Shown: positions 23,983 to 32,532 of the stretch, piece after piece | How positions within the stretch are numbered: position 1 is the stretch's first letter | How the letters are laid out: each line of letters opens with the position of its first letter | Origin: Dehalococcoidia bacterium | GTDB lineage: Bacteria; Chloroflexota; Dehalococcoidia; Lucifugimonadales; Lucifugimonadaceae | Assembly: GCA_002710135.1 (NCBI GenBank) | Contig: PAOY01000019.1 | Location: forward strand, 1-35,014 | Direction of reading: 5' to 3' | DNA length: 35,014 nt | Notes under the pieces: model-generated | Told to the model about the DNA's origin: nothing | Database searches by the model: none | Seen by the model: the letters and a program-made list of their open reading frames with translations, nothing else | Position numbers and translations under genes: made by a program

Positions 23983-25140
23983 ATGAATTCTGAATGGGGC
24001 TCTATTTATAAGGACTTGGGTTTACAGCCTATAATAAATGCTACTGGTAGTGTGACTGCTTTAGGAGGGTCCGTAGTTGCTAAAGAAGTAAAAGAAGCTA
24101 TGGATATGTCTAATGATGTTTATATCCCAATGGCTGATCTTGAAAAAAAAGTAGGTGACGAAATTGCAAATATATTAGGCGTACCTGCAGCATATATTAC
24201 CTCAGGAGCAGGATCAGCATTAACACTTGCCGCAGCTGCTTTTATGGCAGGAAAAGATGACAAAAAAATACAGCAGTTACCAAATACTGAAGGAATGCCA
24301 AATAAAATTTTAATTCAAAAGAGACAAAGATATTGGTATGACAGATGTATGGAATTTTCTGGAGGACAGTTAGTAGAAATTGGAAATGAAGATGGTACAA
24401 CAAAAGATGACTTAATTAATTCAATTGATGATGAAACAGCCTGTGTTCATTATCCTGTATATGAACAAGCAGAGATTGATAAAAATATTCTTTCACTTGA
24501 AGAAGTTATAGAAATTGCTCATTCAAAAAACAAGCCAGTATCAGTAGATGCAGCAGGACAAATATATCCTTTAGAAAATTTTGGTAAATATGTCAAAATG
24601 GGAGCAGATTTTCAATGTATAGCTGCAAAATATATGGGAGCTCCTCATTCAACAGGAATAGCCTTAGGCACTAAGGACGTTATAGATAGTATTTCTAGGC
24701 ATTCTTTTGTTGGTTATGAAAGTAGGAGGATTAGAGGTATAGGAAGACCGCATAAAATTGATAGACAAGAAATAATAGGTGTTTATACTGCAGTTCAAAG
24801 ATGGATGAGTATGAATCATGAGGAAAGGTTATCTTTGGAAGAAACTAAAACATTAAATATTATTAATCAAATTCAGAGCATAGATGGAATAGAAGTTAAA
24901 ATAATTGATAATATTATAGGTCACCAACCATTTGGCTTATCTTTGAATATTGATTCAAATAAGTTCAAAACTAACAACCATGATTTTGTTGAAACTTTAA
25001 AAAATTCAAATCCTCCGATTTGGACTAGAGTTCCTGACGGTGAAGAAACTATAATTATTCATGTTTTTGGAATGAATGTTGAGCAGTCTAATATTGTAGG
25101 AAAAATTATCAAGGAAAAATTAGAAGGATTAAAAAAGTGA
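23983..25140 (+). CDS. SelA/DgaE-like PLP-dependent enzyme
   Basis: About 385 residues of the SelA-like branch of fold-type I PLP enzymes. The N-terminus has PIINATGSVTALGGS, the small-residue loop YITSGAGSALTLAAAA follows, VDAAGQIYPLE holds the PLP-contacting Asp, and IAAKYMGAPHSTG contains the likely Schiff-base Lys. This pattern fits DgaE (2-amino-2-deoxygluconate-6-phosphate ammonia-lyase) relatives better than true selenocysteine synthase, and no selB or tRNA-Sec is nearby. It may be an ammonia-lyase, aldolase or racemase on a hydroxy-amino acid. The ORF track starts at TTG 23968. I use ATG 23983, which has AAAGGA at proper spacing. It overlaps the next gene as GTGA. Confidence 0.8.
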   Translation: MNSEWGSIYKDLGLQPIINATGSVTALGGSVVAKEVKEAMDMSNDVYIPMADLEKKVGDEIANILGVPAAYITSGAGSALTLAAAAFMAGKDDKKIQQLPNTEGMPNKILIQKRQRYWYDRCMEFSGGQLVEIGNEDGTTKDDLINSIDDETACVHYPVYEQAEIDKNILSLEEVIEIAHSKNKPVSVDAAGQIYPLENFGKYVKMGADFQCIAAKYMGAPHSTGIALGTKDVIDSISRHSFVGYESRRIRGIGRPHKIDRQEIIGVYTAVQRWMSMNHEERLSLEETKTLNIINQIQSIDGIEVKIIDNIIGHQPFGLSLNIDSNKFKTNNHDFVETLKNSNPPIWTRVPDGEETIIIHVFGMNVEQSNIVGKIIKEKLEGLKK

Positions 25141-25994
25141 ATAGAATTACACTTATGAGTCCAGGTGAAATGGGTTCGCCAATTGCTGAACAAATACAAA
25201 ATTCAGGCATTGATGTTATATCTCCCTTGAAAAATAGATCAAAGCAAACCCGTGACAGAGCAAAAAAATATGGAATTATTGATTCTGATAATTTAGAAAA
25301 TTCAATCTTTGAATCAGATCTTGTTATTTCTATCTTAGTTCCAGATGCTGCAAAAGATTTAGCGATACAGGTATCTAAGTTTTCAAAAAAATTGAATAAA
25401 GAAATATATTTTGCTGACTTAAATGCAGTATCACCTGAAACAGTTCAAAGTATGAAAGATATCTTGTCTGATTCAAAAGTAAAGTTTATTGATGGAGGAA
25501 TAATAGGAGCTCCTCCTAAAGGGAATAATATACCCAGAGTATATGTATCTGGAGAGCATTCTGCTTATTTCACTAAACTAGATGGTTTAGGAATGAAAGT
25601 TATGGATATGAGTGGAGATATAGGATCTGCATCTGCAATGAAAATGGCCTATGCATCTATAACAAAAGGCTATTCCTCGTTATTGATCGCAGCAATAACA
25701 CTATCTATAAGGACAAATAATTTTCATCATCTTATGGATGAACTTGAGTTTTCACAATCTAATGTATTTAAAGACTTAAATAACCTGAAAAGTATCCCAA
25801 GTAAAGCACATAGATGGATAGGTGAAATGGAAGAAATATCAAAGACATTTATAGAAAATAATATCACTGGAGATTTTCATAAAGCTTCAGGCTCAATATA
25901 TAGAAATGTATCAGATTCTAAATTAGGAAAAGATAGATTGTTTCCATCAGAAATAGAATTAGAGGGAGAAGATTTCTTTAAGTCTATTCAATAA
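25137..25994 (+). CDS. 6-phosphogluconate dehydrogenase-like oxidoreductase (DUF1932)
   Basis: 285 residues. An N-terminal Rossmann domain starts TLMSPGEMGSPIAEQI, a variant of the GxGxMG loop. DLVISILVPDAA and YFADLNAVSP follow, then FIDGGIIGAPP. The helical C-terminal domain has ASAMKMAYASITKGY, matching the DUF1932 conserved Lys helix. It probably oxidises a beta-hydroxyacid with NAD(P). The start is GTG, overlapping the preceding PLP gene stop by 4 bp. It is third in the operon after the CoA ligase and SelA-like genes. The substrate is unknown; 6-phosphogluconate itself is unlikely because the standard Gnd C-domain is absent. Its TAA abuts the convergent mrp stop. Confidence 0.8.
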   Translation: MNRITLMSPGEMGSPIAEQIQNSGIDVISPLKNRSKQTRDRAKKYGIIDSDNLENSIFESDLVISILVPDAAKDLAIQVSKFSKKLNKEIYFADLNAVSPETVQSMKDILSDSKVKFIDGGIIGAPPKGNNIPRVYVSGEHSAYFTKLDGLGMKVMDMSGDIGSASAMKMAYASITKGYSSLLIAAITLSIRTNNFHHLMDELEFSQSNVFKDLNNLKSIPSKAHRWIGEMEEISKTFIENNITGDFHKASGSIYRNVSDSKLGKDRLFPSEIELEGEDFFKSIQ

Positions 25995-26810
25995 TTAATT
26001 GACTTTTGATGTTATTCCCTCAAGATTGTCAACTAATTTAGAGAATTCTTCTTCGCACTGAGAGTTAGTAAATATAGCAGGTTCATTATTATCAGAATAT
26101 TCTGGCAAAAGAGAAATTTCTGTTAATGTAGGTAATCCTAATTCATCAGCCATGTCTTTGGCTCCACCAGTTCCAAATATTCCACCTGTCATGTTTTCAA
26201 CAACACCATATACCTTGAGATTAAGCTTCTTAATCATATTTATAGATCTTTTAGCATCTAAAGCTGCAAGTTCTTGAGGTGTAGAAACGACGATGAATCC
26301 ATCTATATTTAATGTCTGCATTACAGTTAGTGGTGCATCAGAAGTTCCAGGAGGAAGATCACATATTAGATAATCAATATCGCCCCAATTTGTTTTAGAT
26401 ATAAATTGATTGATCGCATTGTGAATCATTGGCCCTCGCCAAACTATTGCTTCATCTTCATTTTCCTGAAAAAATCCCATGGACATAACTGAAACACCAT
26501 ACTTTTCTGGTGGAACCATCTTTCCATCTTCATCAGCTTCAGGTCTGTTAGAAATTCTTAATACTCTTGTTACATTTGGGCAGTCAATATCACAATCTAA
26601 AATTGCAACCTTTTTACCTTTTTTTGCAAGACTTATGGCTAGGTTAGTTGTTACTGTAGTTTTTCCAACTCCACCTTTACCTGAATAAACACCTATTCTG
26701 TATTTGATTGAGTTTAGTGATTTACTGATCTCTTGTTTTTGTTTGAATTGTTCACGAACTTGAGCTAATCGTGCTTCTTCAGCTGGGGTCAGTTTTCTAG
26801 GTTCGGACAT
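25995..26810 (-). CDS. Mrp/NBP35-family ATPase lacking the Cys-X2-Cys loop
   Basis: 271 residues. A charged N-terminal helix precedes the deviant Walker A motif YSGKGGVGKTT; then come AILDCDIDCPN, RGPMIHNAINQ and CDLPPGTSD, all typical of Mrp/ApbC/NBP35 iron-sulfur carrier ATPases. In E. coli Mrp the segment after ENM holds a Cys-X2-Cys cluster site before IFGTGG. Here it reads VVENMTGGIFGTGGAKD, so the cysteine loop is deleted. It lies directly after the DUF59 gene with no gap; these two parts are fused in many bacterial Mrp proteins. It may still carry or transfer clusters through other Cys residues, act with the DUF59 partner, or serve another P-loop role. Confidence 0.88.
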   Translation of the reverse strand: MSEPRKLTPAEEARLAQVREQFKQKQEISKSLNSIKYRIGVYSGKGGVGKTTVTTNLAISLAKKGKKVAILDCDIDCPNVTRVLRISNRPEADEDGKMVPPEKYGVSVMSMGFFQENEDEAIVWRGPMIHNAINQFISKTNWGDIDYLICDLPPGTSDAPLTVMQTLNIDGFIVVSTPQELAALDAKRSINMIKKLNLKVYGVVENMTGGIFGTGGAKDMADELGLPTLTEISLLPEYSDNNEPAIFTNSQCEEEFSKLVDNLEGITSKVN

Positions 26811-27119
26811 TTAATCTATTCCCAGTAACCTTTTCCCATCCTCAGTAATTAAGTCAGGATTCCACGGTGGTTCAAATACTAAATCTACTACTACATCCTC
26901 TACATCTTCTATTTCAGCTATACGCCATTCTGCTTGTTGAGCTATGTATGGTCCCATTCCGCATCCTTGAGCAGTAAGAGTCATTTCAACATGAACTTCA
27001 TTATCTTCTACTTCTACGTTATATATTAATCCAAGATCAACAACATTGACCGGAATCTCAGGATCATATACTTCTTTTAATGCTTCTATAACTGATTCTT
27101 TATTTAATTCTTCTGACAT
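26811..27119 (-). CDS. MIP18/DUF59-family protein, SufT-like
   Basis: 102 residues with EVYDPEIPVNVVDLGLIY, the family hallmark, and MTLTAQGCGMGPYIAQQA, which holds the conserved Cys. The ending EPPWNPDLITEDGKRLLG matches SufT-type members. The family helps mature iron-sulfur proteins. It is an independent gene immediately upstream of the Mrp-type ATPase (adjacent stop and start), so the pair reproduces the DUF59-Mrp fusion as two polypeptides. No suf genes are in the window. Confidence 0.9.
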   Translation of the reverse strand: MSEELNKESVIEALKEVYDPEIPVNVVDLGLIYNVEVEDNEVHVEMTLTAQGCGMGPYIAQQAEWRIAEIEDVEDVVVDLVFEPPWNPDLITEDGKRLLGID

Positions 27120-27145
27120 AGTAGTTTTTTTCTATTGTTTGTTTA

Positions 27146-27151
27146 ATTATA
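27146..27151 (-). promoter_or_regulatory. Candidate -10 box for the DUF59-mrp pair
   Basis: On the minus strand this reads TATAAT, with TTATTT 17 nt further upstream as a poor -35. It lies 26 nt before the DUF59 start, inside an 81-bp AT-rich gap that also follows the NIPSNAP gene. No hairpin terminator is visible there. Confidence 0.3.
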
Positions 27152-27200
27152 TATTATGTTGAGAATAAAAATAATATATATTTTTTTACAATTATATTAA

Positions 27201-27497
27201 TTATTTAATATTCTGAAGAGTGATTATCTCTCTGTGAGCTAAATGACTTCTTACCATATCAACATTTTCTTTCCACCATTCAGTTCCATAGAAAATTGCC
27301 TCTTTTTCTTCTATATCTCCTATATCATTTCCATAAGATCTAATCCAAATAAATTGAGATTTTTCCTCATTTAACCAAGATGATTCTACATTTATTCCAG
27401 ACTGATTAAGCAAAGGTATTAATTTATCATTAAATAATTTCAGCCAATCATCCATCATGCCTTTATTAACTGTGTAAATCCTTAAGTGTGCGTACAT
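27201..27497 (-). CDS. NIPSNAP-like small protein
   Basis: 98 residues with the alternating strand-helix pattern of the NIPSNAP/dimeric alpha/beta-barrel fold: MYAHLRIYTV strand, MDDWLKLFNDKLIPLL helix, FIWIRSYGN strand matching the family's F-x-W-x-R-x-Y core, and FYGTEWWKEN helix. The biochemical role of bacterial members is mostly unknown. It lies 11 bp downstream of uvrB on the same strand and probably shares its transcript, although a functional link to DNA repair is not implied by the fold. Confidence 0.8.
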   Translation of the reverse strand: MYAHLRIYTVNKGMMDDWLKLFNDKLIPLLNQSGINVESSWLNEEKSQFIWIRSYGNDIGDIEEKEAIFYGTEWWKENVDMVRSHLAHREIITLQNIK

Positions 27498-27508
27498 AAT
27501 TATTTCCT

Positions 27509-29500
27509 CTAATTTCTTTTATCTATTAAATTTTTTCTTAATTCAGTTATTTGATCTCTCAATAACGCTGCTTTTTCAAATTCTAGAATCTTTGCAGCAT
27601 TTTTCATCTCTTTTTCTAAGTCTTTTATAAGTTTATTTATATTTTTATCAGAAATATTTTCAATTTTATAATTATCAGATTTGTCTAAATTGTTTTCTTT
27701 GATTTTTTCTGTAATATCCCTAACTTCTTTTACTATACTTGTAGGTTTTATATTATTTTTTATATTGTATTCTTCTTGTATTTTTCTTCTTCTATTTGTT
27801 TCATCAATTGCAAACTGCATAGATTTAGTAATTTTGTCTGCGTACATGATTACCCTACCTTCTTCATGTCTTGCAGCTCTACCAATAGTTTGAATCAAAG
27901 ATGTTGAAGACCTTAAGTAGCCTTCTTTATCTGCATCTAAAATTGCAACCATTGACACTTCAGGTAAGTCTAAGCCCTCTCTCAATAAGTTAATTCCAAC
28001 GACAACATCATAAGTCCCAAGACGTAAATCTCTTAATATCTCTATCCTTTCAATTGTGTCTATTTCTGAATGTAGGTAATGTACTTTTATCCCTATTTCT
28101 CTTAGGTATTCAGATAATTCTTCAGACATTTTTTTTGTTAATGTTGTAACTAAAGTTCTTTGGTTTTTTTCAATATTTTTTTGAATATTTTCTATAAGAT
28201 TGTCGACTTGATTTTTTGTGGGTTCAATGATTATTTCAGGGTCTAATAATCCTGTAGGTCTTATTATTTGTTCTACAAAATCTTCTTGTTTTTCATCTTC
28301 ATACTTCCCTGGAGTTGCGGATACAAAAATAGTTTGAGGAATTCTATCTTCAAATTCTTGAAATGAAAGAGGCCTATTATCTTTTGCAGATGGAAGTCTG
28401 AAACCATGTTCGACTAATGTTTCTTTTCTTGACTGATCACCTTTATACATTGCACTTATTTGTGGGACTGTGATATGAGATTCATCTATAAATATCAAGT
28501 ATTCATTATTAAAATAATCAAGTAGTGTCCAAGGAGGACTTCCTGGGCTTCGCCTACCCAAGTGCATCGAATAATTTTCCACACCTGGGCAAGAACCTGT
28601 TTCTCTCAAGAGTTCAATGTCATAATTTGTTCTTTCTTTAATTCTTTGAGCTTCCAAAAACTTATTGTTTTTATCAAAATAAACTAATCTGCTTTCAAGC
28701 TCATTCTCTATATCTACAAGTGCCTCTGAAAGGCTATCTTCAGGAGTTACAAAATGTTTACTAGGATAAATTGCAACCTTATCTAAAGATCTGATTTTAT
28801 TCTTTGTCAAAATATCAACTTCAGTAATTCGATCTACTAAATCTCCAAAAAAATCTATTTTTATTGAAAATTCTTCATATGAAGGGATTATTTCTATAGT
28901 ATCCCCTTTAATAGAAAATGAACCTCTATTACTTTGATAATCATCTCTAGTGAAATACATAGAAATTAATTTCCTAGATAATTCAGAAGAATTTATTTTA
29001 TCGCCAATATTTATTGTTTGGGATATTGATTCATACTCTTTAGGAGACCCCAATCCATATATACAAGAAACTGAAGCAACAATTATAGTATCTTTTCTAG
29101 TTAATATTGAACGTGTTGATGCATGTCTCAATCTATCTATTTCATCATTAATATCTGATTCTTTCTCAATGTATGTATCAGTCCTTGGAACATATGCTTC
29201 AGGTTGATAATAATCATAGTATGAAACAAAATATTGAACTGAATTATTAGGGAAAAATTCTTGTAGTTCACTGGCCAACTGAGCTGCTAAAGTTTTATTA
29301 TGTGCAATAACTAGTGTTGGTTTTTGTAATTTTTCTATTATTCCTGCCATTGTGAAAGTTTTTCCAGATCCTGTTACCCCCAAAAGTGTTTGAAATCTCA
29401 AGCCGTCATTTATACCTTGGACTAACTTATTAATAGCATTAGGTTGATCTCCTCTGTGAGAGAATGGTGATTCAATATTAAAGTTTATGCTATTGTCCAT
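27509..29500 (-). CDS. uvrB: Excinuclease ABC subunit B
   Basis: 663 residues, standard length. The helicase-like core has Walker A GVTGSGKTF. The DNA-binding beta-hairpin contains SYYDYYQPEAYVP, and YIDE-type Walker B is LIFIDESH. Further motifs are DEIDRLRHAST, REGLDLPEVS and QTIGRAARHEEG. The C-terminal UVR domain for UvrC contact is present (LEKEMKNAAKILEFEKAA). It verifies damage in nucleotide excision repair together with UvrA and UvrC. Its start overlaps the end of the upstream methyltransferase gene by 11 bp. Confidence 0.97.
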   Translation of the reverse strand: MDNSINFNIESPFSHRGDQPNAINKLVQGINDGLRFQTLLGVTGSGKTFTMAGIIEKLQKPTLVIAHNKTLAAQLASELQEFFPNNSVQYFVSYYDYYQPEAYVPRTDTYIEKESDINDEIDRLRHASTRSILTRKDTIIVASVSCIYGLGSPKEYESISQTINIGDKINSSELSRKLISMYFTRDDYQSNRGSFSIKGDTIEIIPSYEEFSIKIDFFGDLVDRITEVDILTKNKIRSLDKVAIYPSKHFVTPEDSLSEALVDIENELESRLVYFDKNNKFLEAQRIKERTNYDIELLRETGSCPGVENYSMHLGRRSPGSPPWTLLDYFNNEYLIFIDESHITVPQISAMYKGDQSRKETLVEHGFRLPSAKDNRPLSFQEFEDRIPQTIFVSATPGKYEDEKQEDFVEQIIRPTGLLDPEIIIEPTKNQVDNLIENIQKNIEKNQRTLVTTLTKKMSEELSEYLREIGIKVHYLHSEIDTIERIEILRDLRLGTYDVVVGINLLREGLDLPEVSMVAILDADKEGYLRSSTSLIQTIGRAARHEEGRVIMYADKITKSMQFAIDETNRRRKIQEEYNIKNNIKPTSIVKEVRDITEKIKENNLDKSDNYKIENISDKNINKLIKDLEKEMKNAAKILEFEKAALLRDQITELRKNLIDKRN

Positions 29501-30266
29501 TTTGATTTTTACATATGAATATCATTTCTTCAGAAAATTCATTAAATGGATCTAAATTGTAACTTCCATATAAATTTATTATTTCAAAATTCAATTCATC
29601 ACTTATTCGTATAACATCTTCCAAGTATAAAAAATATTCATGAGATTTAAGTTTTATTTTATTTTTATTTTTTTCTAATATTTGATAATTACTATGTAAT
29701 TTTTTTTCAAAATCTAGATCACTTTTGCTAAATAAACTGTAATTATCATTTTGGATCTTTTTTGTTCCAAGAAGATCATAATTATCACTAATTAAGTAGT
29801 TATTAGGATTATGTAAATCAAAAATCAATATCCCATCATCTGATAGGTGCTTTAATCCTGAACATAGAGCCTTTATTTGCATTTTTTCATCACCTACACT
29901 CATCAACGAATGAGAAGGATATATAATTAGATCAAATTTTTTATTAGAAATTGAGTCTCTTTCTTTTATATCTAATCTAGTCATATCTTCTTGTATCAAA
30001 AATACATTTTCTTTTAGTGGTTGAAGTGGTTCGATTTTTTCTTTACATTTTTCAATCATGCCTTCAAATTTATCTACACCAGTCCATTTAACTTGATAAT
30101 TTATGAATTCTAGTAATATTCTTCCGGTTCCTATACCCATCTCTAAAATATTGCTTGATTCTTTAACAAATTTTTTATAAATTTTGAAATCTTCTGGAGG
30201 AATTATTTTATATATGACATCATAATATTCTGCCCATTCATTGTAATCTGTTTTGTAATCTAACAT
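29490..30266 (-). CDS. SAM-dependent class I methyltransferase
   Basis: 258 residues. Motif I NILEMGIGTGRILLEF binds SAM, WTGVDKFEGMI carries the acidic residue of motif II, and DLIIYPSHSLMSV lies at motif IV. The domain is of the Methyltransf_25 kind. The C-terminal part (after about residue 170) is a strand-rich cap rich in Asn and Lys. The substrate is unknown. It overlaps uvrB by 11 bp, and the transcript probably starts in the 80-bp divergent gap to the aminotransferase gene. A small-molecule target is more likely than DNA, because no DNA recognition domain is seen. Confidence 0.82.
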   Translation of the reverse strand: MLDYKTDYNEWAEYYDVIYKIIPPEDFKIYKKFVKESSNILEMGIGTGRILLEFINYQVKWTGVDKFEGMIEKCKEKIEPLQPLKENVFLIQEDMTRLDIKERDSISNKKFDLIIYPSHSLMSVGDEKMQIKALCSGLKHLSDDGILIFDLHNPNNYLISDNYDLLGTKKIQNDNYSLFSKSDLDFEKKLHSNYQILEKNKNKIKLKSHEYFLYLEDVIRISDELNFEIINLYGSYNLDPFNEFSEEMIFICKNQNGQ

Positions 30267-30346
30267 TTTCTTATAAATTATTATTTACTTATTTAAAAAT
30301 TTTAATATAGTTACATAATATATAAATATCAAGAAATATATTTTTC

Positions 30347-31513
30347 ATGAAACTATCAGATAGACAACAAAGATTAGGTACAGAAACAGCATTTGAAACT
30401 CTTGCTAAAGCAAAAAAACTTGAATCTATGGGAAAGCATATTGTTCACCTAGAGATAGGGGAGCCTGATTTTGATAGCCCAGACCATGTTATTCAAGCAG
30501 CAAAAAATGCTTTAGATGACGGTTTTACACATTATGGACCTTCAGCAGGGCAACCCGAATTAAGAAATGCAATTGCTGTTCATCAGGGTGAATTTAATGG
30601 ATATACAATATCACCTGAAAATGTGATTGTTACACCAGGTGGAAAACCTGTTATGTTTTTCTCAATCCTTGCTTTAGTACAAGAAGGAGATGAAGTGATT
30701 TATCCTAATCCTGGATTTCCTATTTATGAATCTATGATTAATTATTCTGGTGCAAAAGCAGTTCCAATGAAACTTGAAGAATCTAAAGATTTCAATGCAA
30801 TAATTGATGATCTTGAAAAATTGATTACAAGTAGAACTAAACTAATGATCTTAAATTATCCTAATAATCCTTGTGGATCAGTCATGGAGAAAGAGGACTT
30901 AAGAAGAATAGCAGACCTTGCTATAAAAAATGATATAGTTGTTCTTTCTGATGAAATTTACAAGGATATGTACTATGAAGGTGAACATTACTCTATCTCT
31001 AACTTTGAAGGAATGAAAGAGAGGACTATTATATTAGATGGTTTCTCTAAAAGTTATGCAATGACAGGTTGGAGATTAGGTTACGGAATATTCCCTGATT
31101 TTATGATAGAAGATGTTACAAAACTGATGACAAATTCTGTATCCTGTACATCTGTATTTAGTCAAATGGCTGCTATTGCAGCACTAGAGGGCCCTAGAGA
31201 CTTTACGAAAAATATGATGGAAAAATTTAGAATAAGAAGAAAAATTGTTCATGATGGACTTAATTCTATAGATGGCATAAATTGTAGATTGCCATTAGGA
31301 GCATTCTATGCTTTCCCAAATATATCAGGAACTGGTCTTACCAGTTCAGAATTTGCTGATAAAGCACTTAATGACTATGGAGTAGCTCTATTGTCGGGGA
31401 CTGCATTTGGAGACTTTGGAGATAATTATATTAGGATTTCTTTTGCTAACTCTGAAGATAATCTTTCAAAAGCAATTGATAGGTTATCTAAAATGGTAAG
31501 AGATTTATCTTAG
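30347..31513 (+). CDS. Class I/II PLP-dependent aminotransferase
   Basis: 388 residues of fold-type I. VHLEIGEPDFDSPDHV is the N-terminal pattern of AspB-like enzymes. HYGPSAGQPELRNAI, NYPNNPCGSV, LSDEIYKDMYY and the Schiff-base Lys in DGFSKSYAMTGWRLGYG follow, and the substrate-carboxylate Arg is in YIRISFA. It most likely transfers amino groups between aspartate or another amino acid and 2-oxoglutarate. The specific donor cannot be read from sequence. It is a single gene between two leftward operons; its TAG overlaps the convergent regulator stop by 4 bp (TTAG). Confidence 0.9.
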   Translation: MKLSDRQQRLGTETAFETLAKAKKLESMGKHIVHLEIGEPDFDSPDHVIQAAKNALDDGFTHYGPSAGQPELRNAIAVHQGEFNGYTISPENVIVTPGGKPVMFFSILALVQEGDEVIYPNPGFPIYESMINYSGAKAVPMKLEESKDFNAIIDDLEKLITSRTKLMILNYPNNPCGSVMEKEDLRRIADLAIKNDIVVLSDEIYKDMYYEGEHYSISNFEGMKERTIILDGFSKSYAMTGWRLGYGIFPDFMIEDVTKLMTNSVSCTSVFSQMAAIAALEGPRDFTKNMMEKFRIRRKIVHDGLNSIDGINCRLPLGAFYAFPNISGTGLTSSEFADKALNDYGVALLSGTAFGDFGDNYIRISFANSEDNLSKAIDRLSKMVRDLS

Positions 31514-32475
31514 CTTATATCTAAAAATATACCTTTGCCTCTAACTGTCTTAATCATGTTTTGATTTTCAGACACGCTGTTTGATTTATCTCTCAATCTA
31601 TGAATATGTAATCTCATTGCAGATTTATTTATTCCTATCCTACTAGGCCATAATAGGTTTTCTATCTCTTCATACGGTAGAACTTCACCATTTTTATCCA
31701 CCAACTTTTTCATTATTAAATACTCAGAGTTAGATAATGATATTTCTTTATTGTTGAATCTTAATAGCTCTAGGTTCTCATCTAATGCAAGTCCACTAAT
31801 TTGATCATTATTTTCAATATTTGAATTTTCTACAAACTCTTTCATCTCAAAATTATTTATGGAAGTTTCATTTTTAGTTTTTATAAATAAGTTAGTTATA
31901 ATCCAAATATTTTTAAGTATTTCATCAATATTTTTTTCTGTATTATTTTCCATGAAGATATAAACGCATCCAATAGTTTCAAAGCCACCTATGATAGGAA
32001 CAGAAATTACAGTTTCAAATTCAATTTTTTCGAACCATTTTGGGAAAATATCACTTTCTTCATTATTTAGAATTTTTGCAGTTCCTTCAATTCCTGTTAT
32101 GACTGCTAATGATTTATTATCAACATACTCTGTTTCAAAGTTTTCAATAATAATTTCATTTGAAGAGGATTTTGCTTTTGGCTTAAATGATCCATCTGAT
32201 TTATTCATTTCAGAATAAATAACACTTTTTGCATTAGCAACTAATCTTAGTGAGTCGCATAACCTAATATCTGAGTTTTCATCTTTTGAAGATAAAAACA
32301 TTTCTATGGAATCAATTACTCTATTTGAAGCAGAGTATTTTGAGAGCATATTTTCTAATATGTTTTTTCCCTTAGTAATCTTTTTATTATTCTTGCTAGT
32401 CATTATTAGCGCAATTAAAAGAAACAGAGTTGAACTCAATAAGAATAAAATTAATATAAAAATTTCTAAATTCAT
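31510..32475 (-). CDS. Membrane-anchored winged-helix regulator with GAF-like middle domain
   Basis: 321 residues in three parts. Residues about 4-27 form one hydrophobic helix followed by Lys-rich NKKITKGK, so the bulk is cytoplasmic. Residues about 50-200 have a GAF-like pattern (SVPIIGGFETIGCVYIFME). Residues about 230-320 form an OmpR-type winged helix with LSNSEYLIMKKL, YEEIENLLWP, the recognition-helix region AMRLHIHRLRDK and the wing IKTVRGKGIF. There is no receiver or kinase domain. It is probably a one-component sensor that binds DNA while tethered to the membrane, with the order inverted compared with ToxR/CadC. It is 57 bp downstream of the ABC-2 exporter genes, which are its likely but unproven partners. 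Confidence 0.75.
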   Translation of the reverse strand: MNLEIFILILFLLSSTLFLLIALIMTSKNNKKITKGKNILENMLSKYSASNRVIDSIEMFLSSKDENSDIRLCDSLRLVANAKSVIYSEMNKSDGSFKPKAKSSSNEIIIENFETEYVDNKSLAVITGIEGTAKILNNEESDIFPKWFEKIEFETVISVPIIGGFETIGCVYIFMENNTEKNIDEILKNIWIITNLFIKTKNETSINNFEMKEFVENSNIENNDQISGLALDENLELLRFNNKEISLSNSEYLIMKKLVDKNGEVLPYEEIENLLWPSRIGINKSAMRLHIHRLRDKSNSVSENQNMIKTVRGKGIFLDIS

Positions 32476-32532
32476 AATTTAATAATTAGATATATATTAT
32501 TTATTGTATGGAATCTTATTAAATTATTCCCA

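Noticed and set aside
23983-25140. Selenocysteine synthase (SelA) and a selenoprotein system
   Set aside because: The motifs fit DgaE-like relatives better, no selB, selD or tRNA-Sec is in the window, and the operon partners are metabolic.
25137-25994. True 6-phosphogluconate dehydrogenase completing the oxidative pentose phosphate pathway
   Set aside because: Only 285 residues with a DUF1932-type C-terminus instead of the long Gnd domain, and it belongs to a different operon.
27120-27200. Rho-independent terminator after the NIPSNAP gene
   Set aside because: The region is AT-rich with T runs but shows no stable GC-containing stem.
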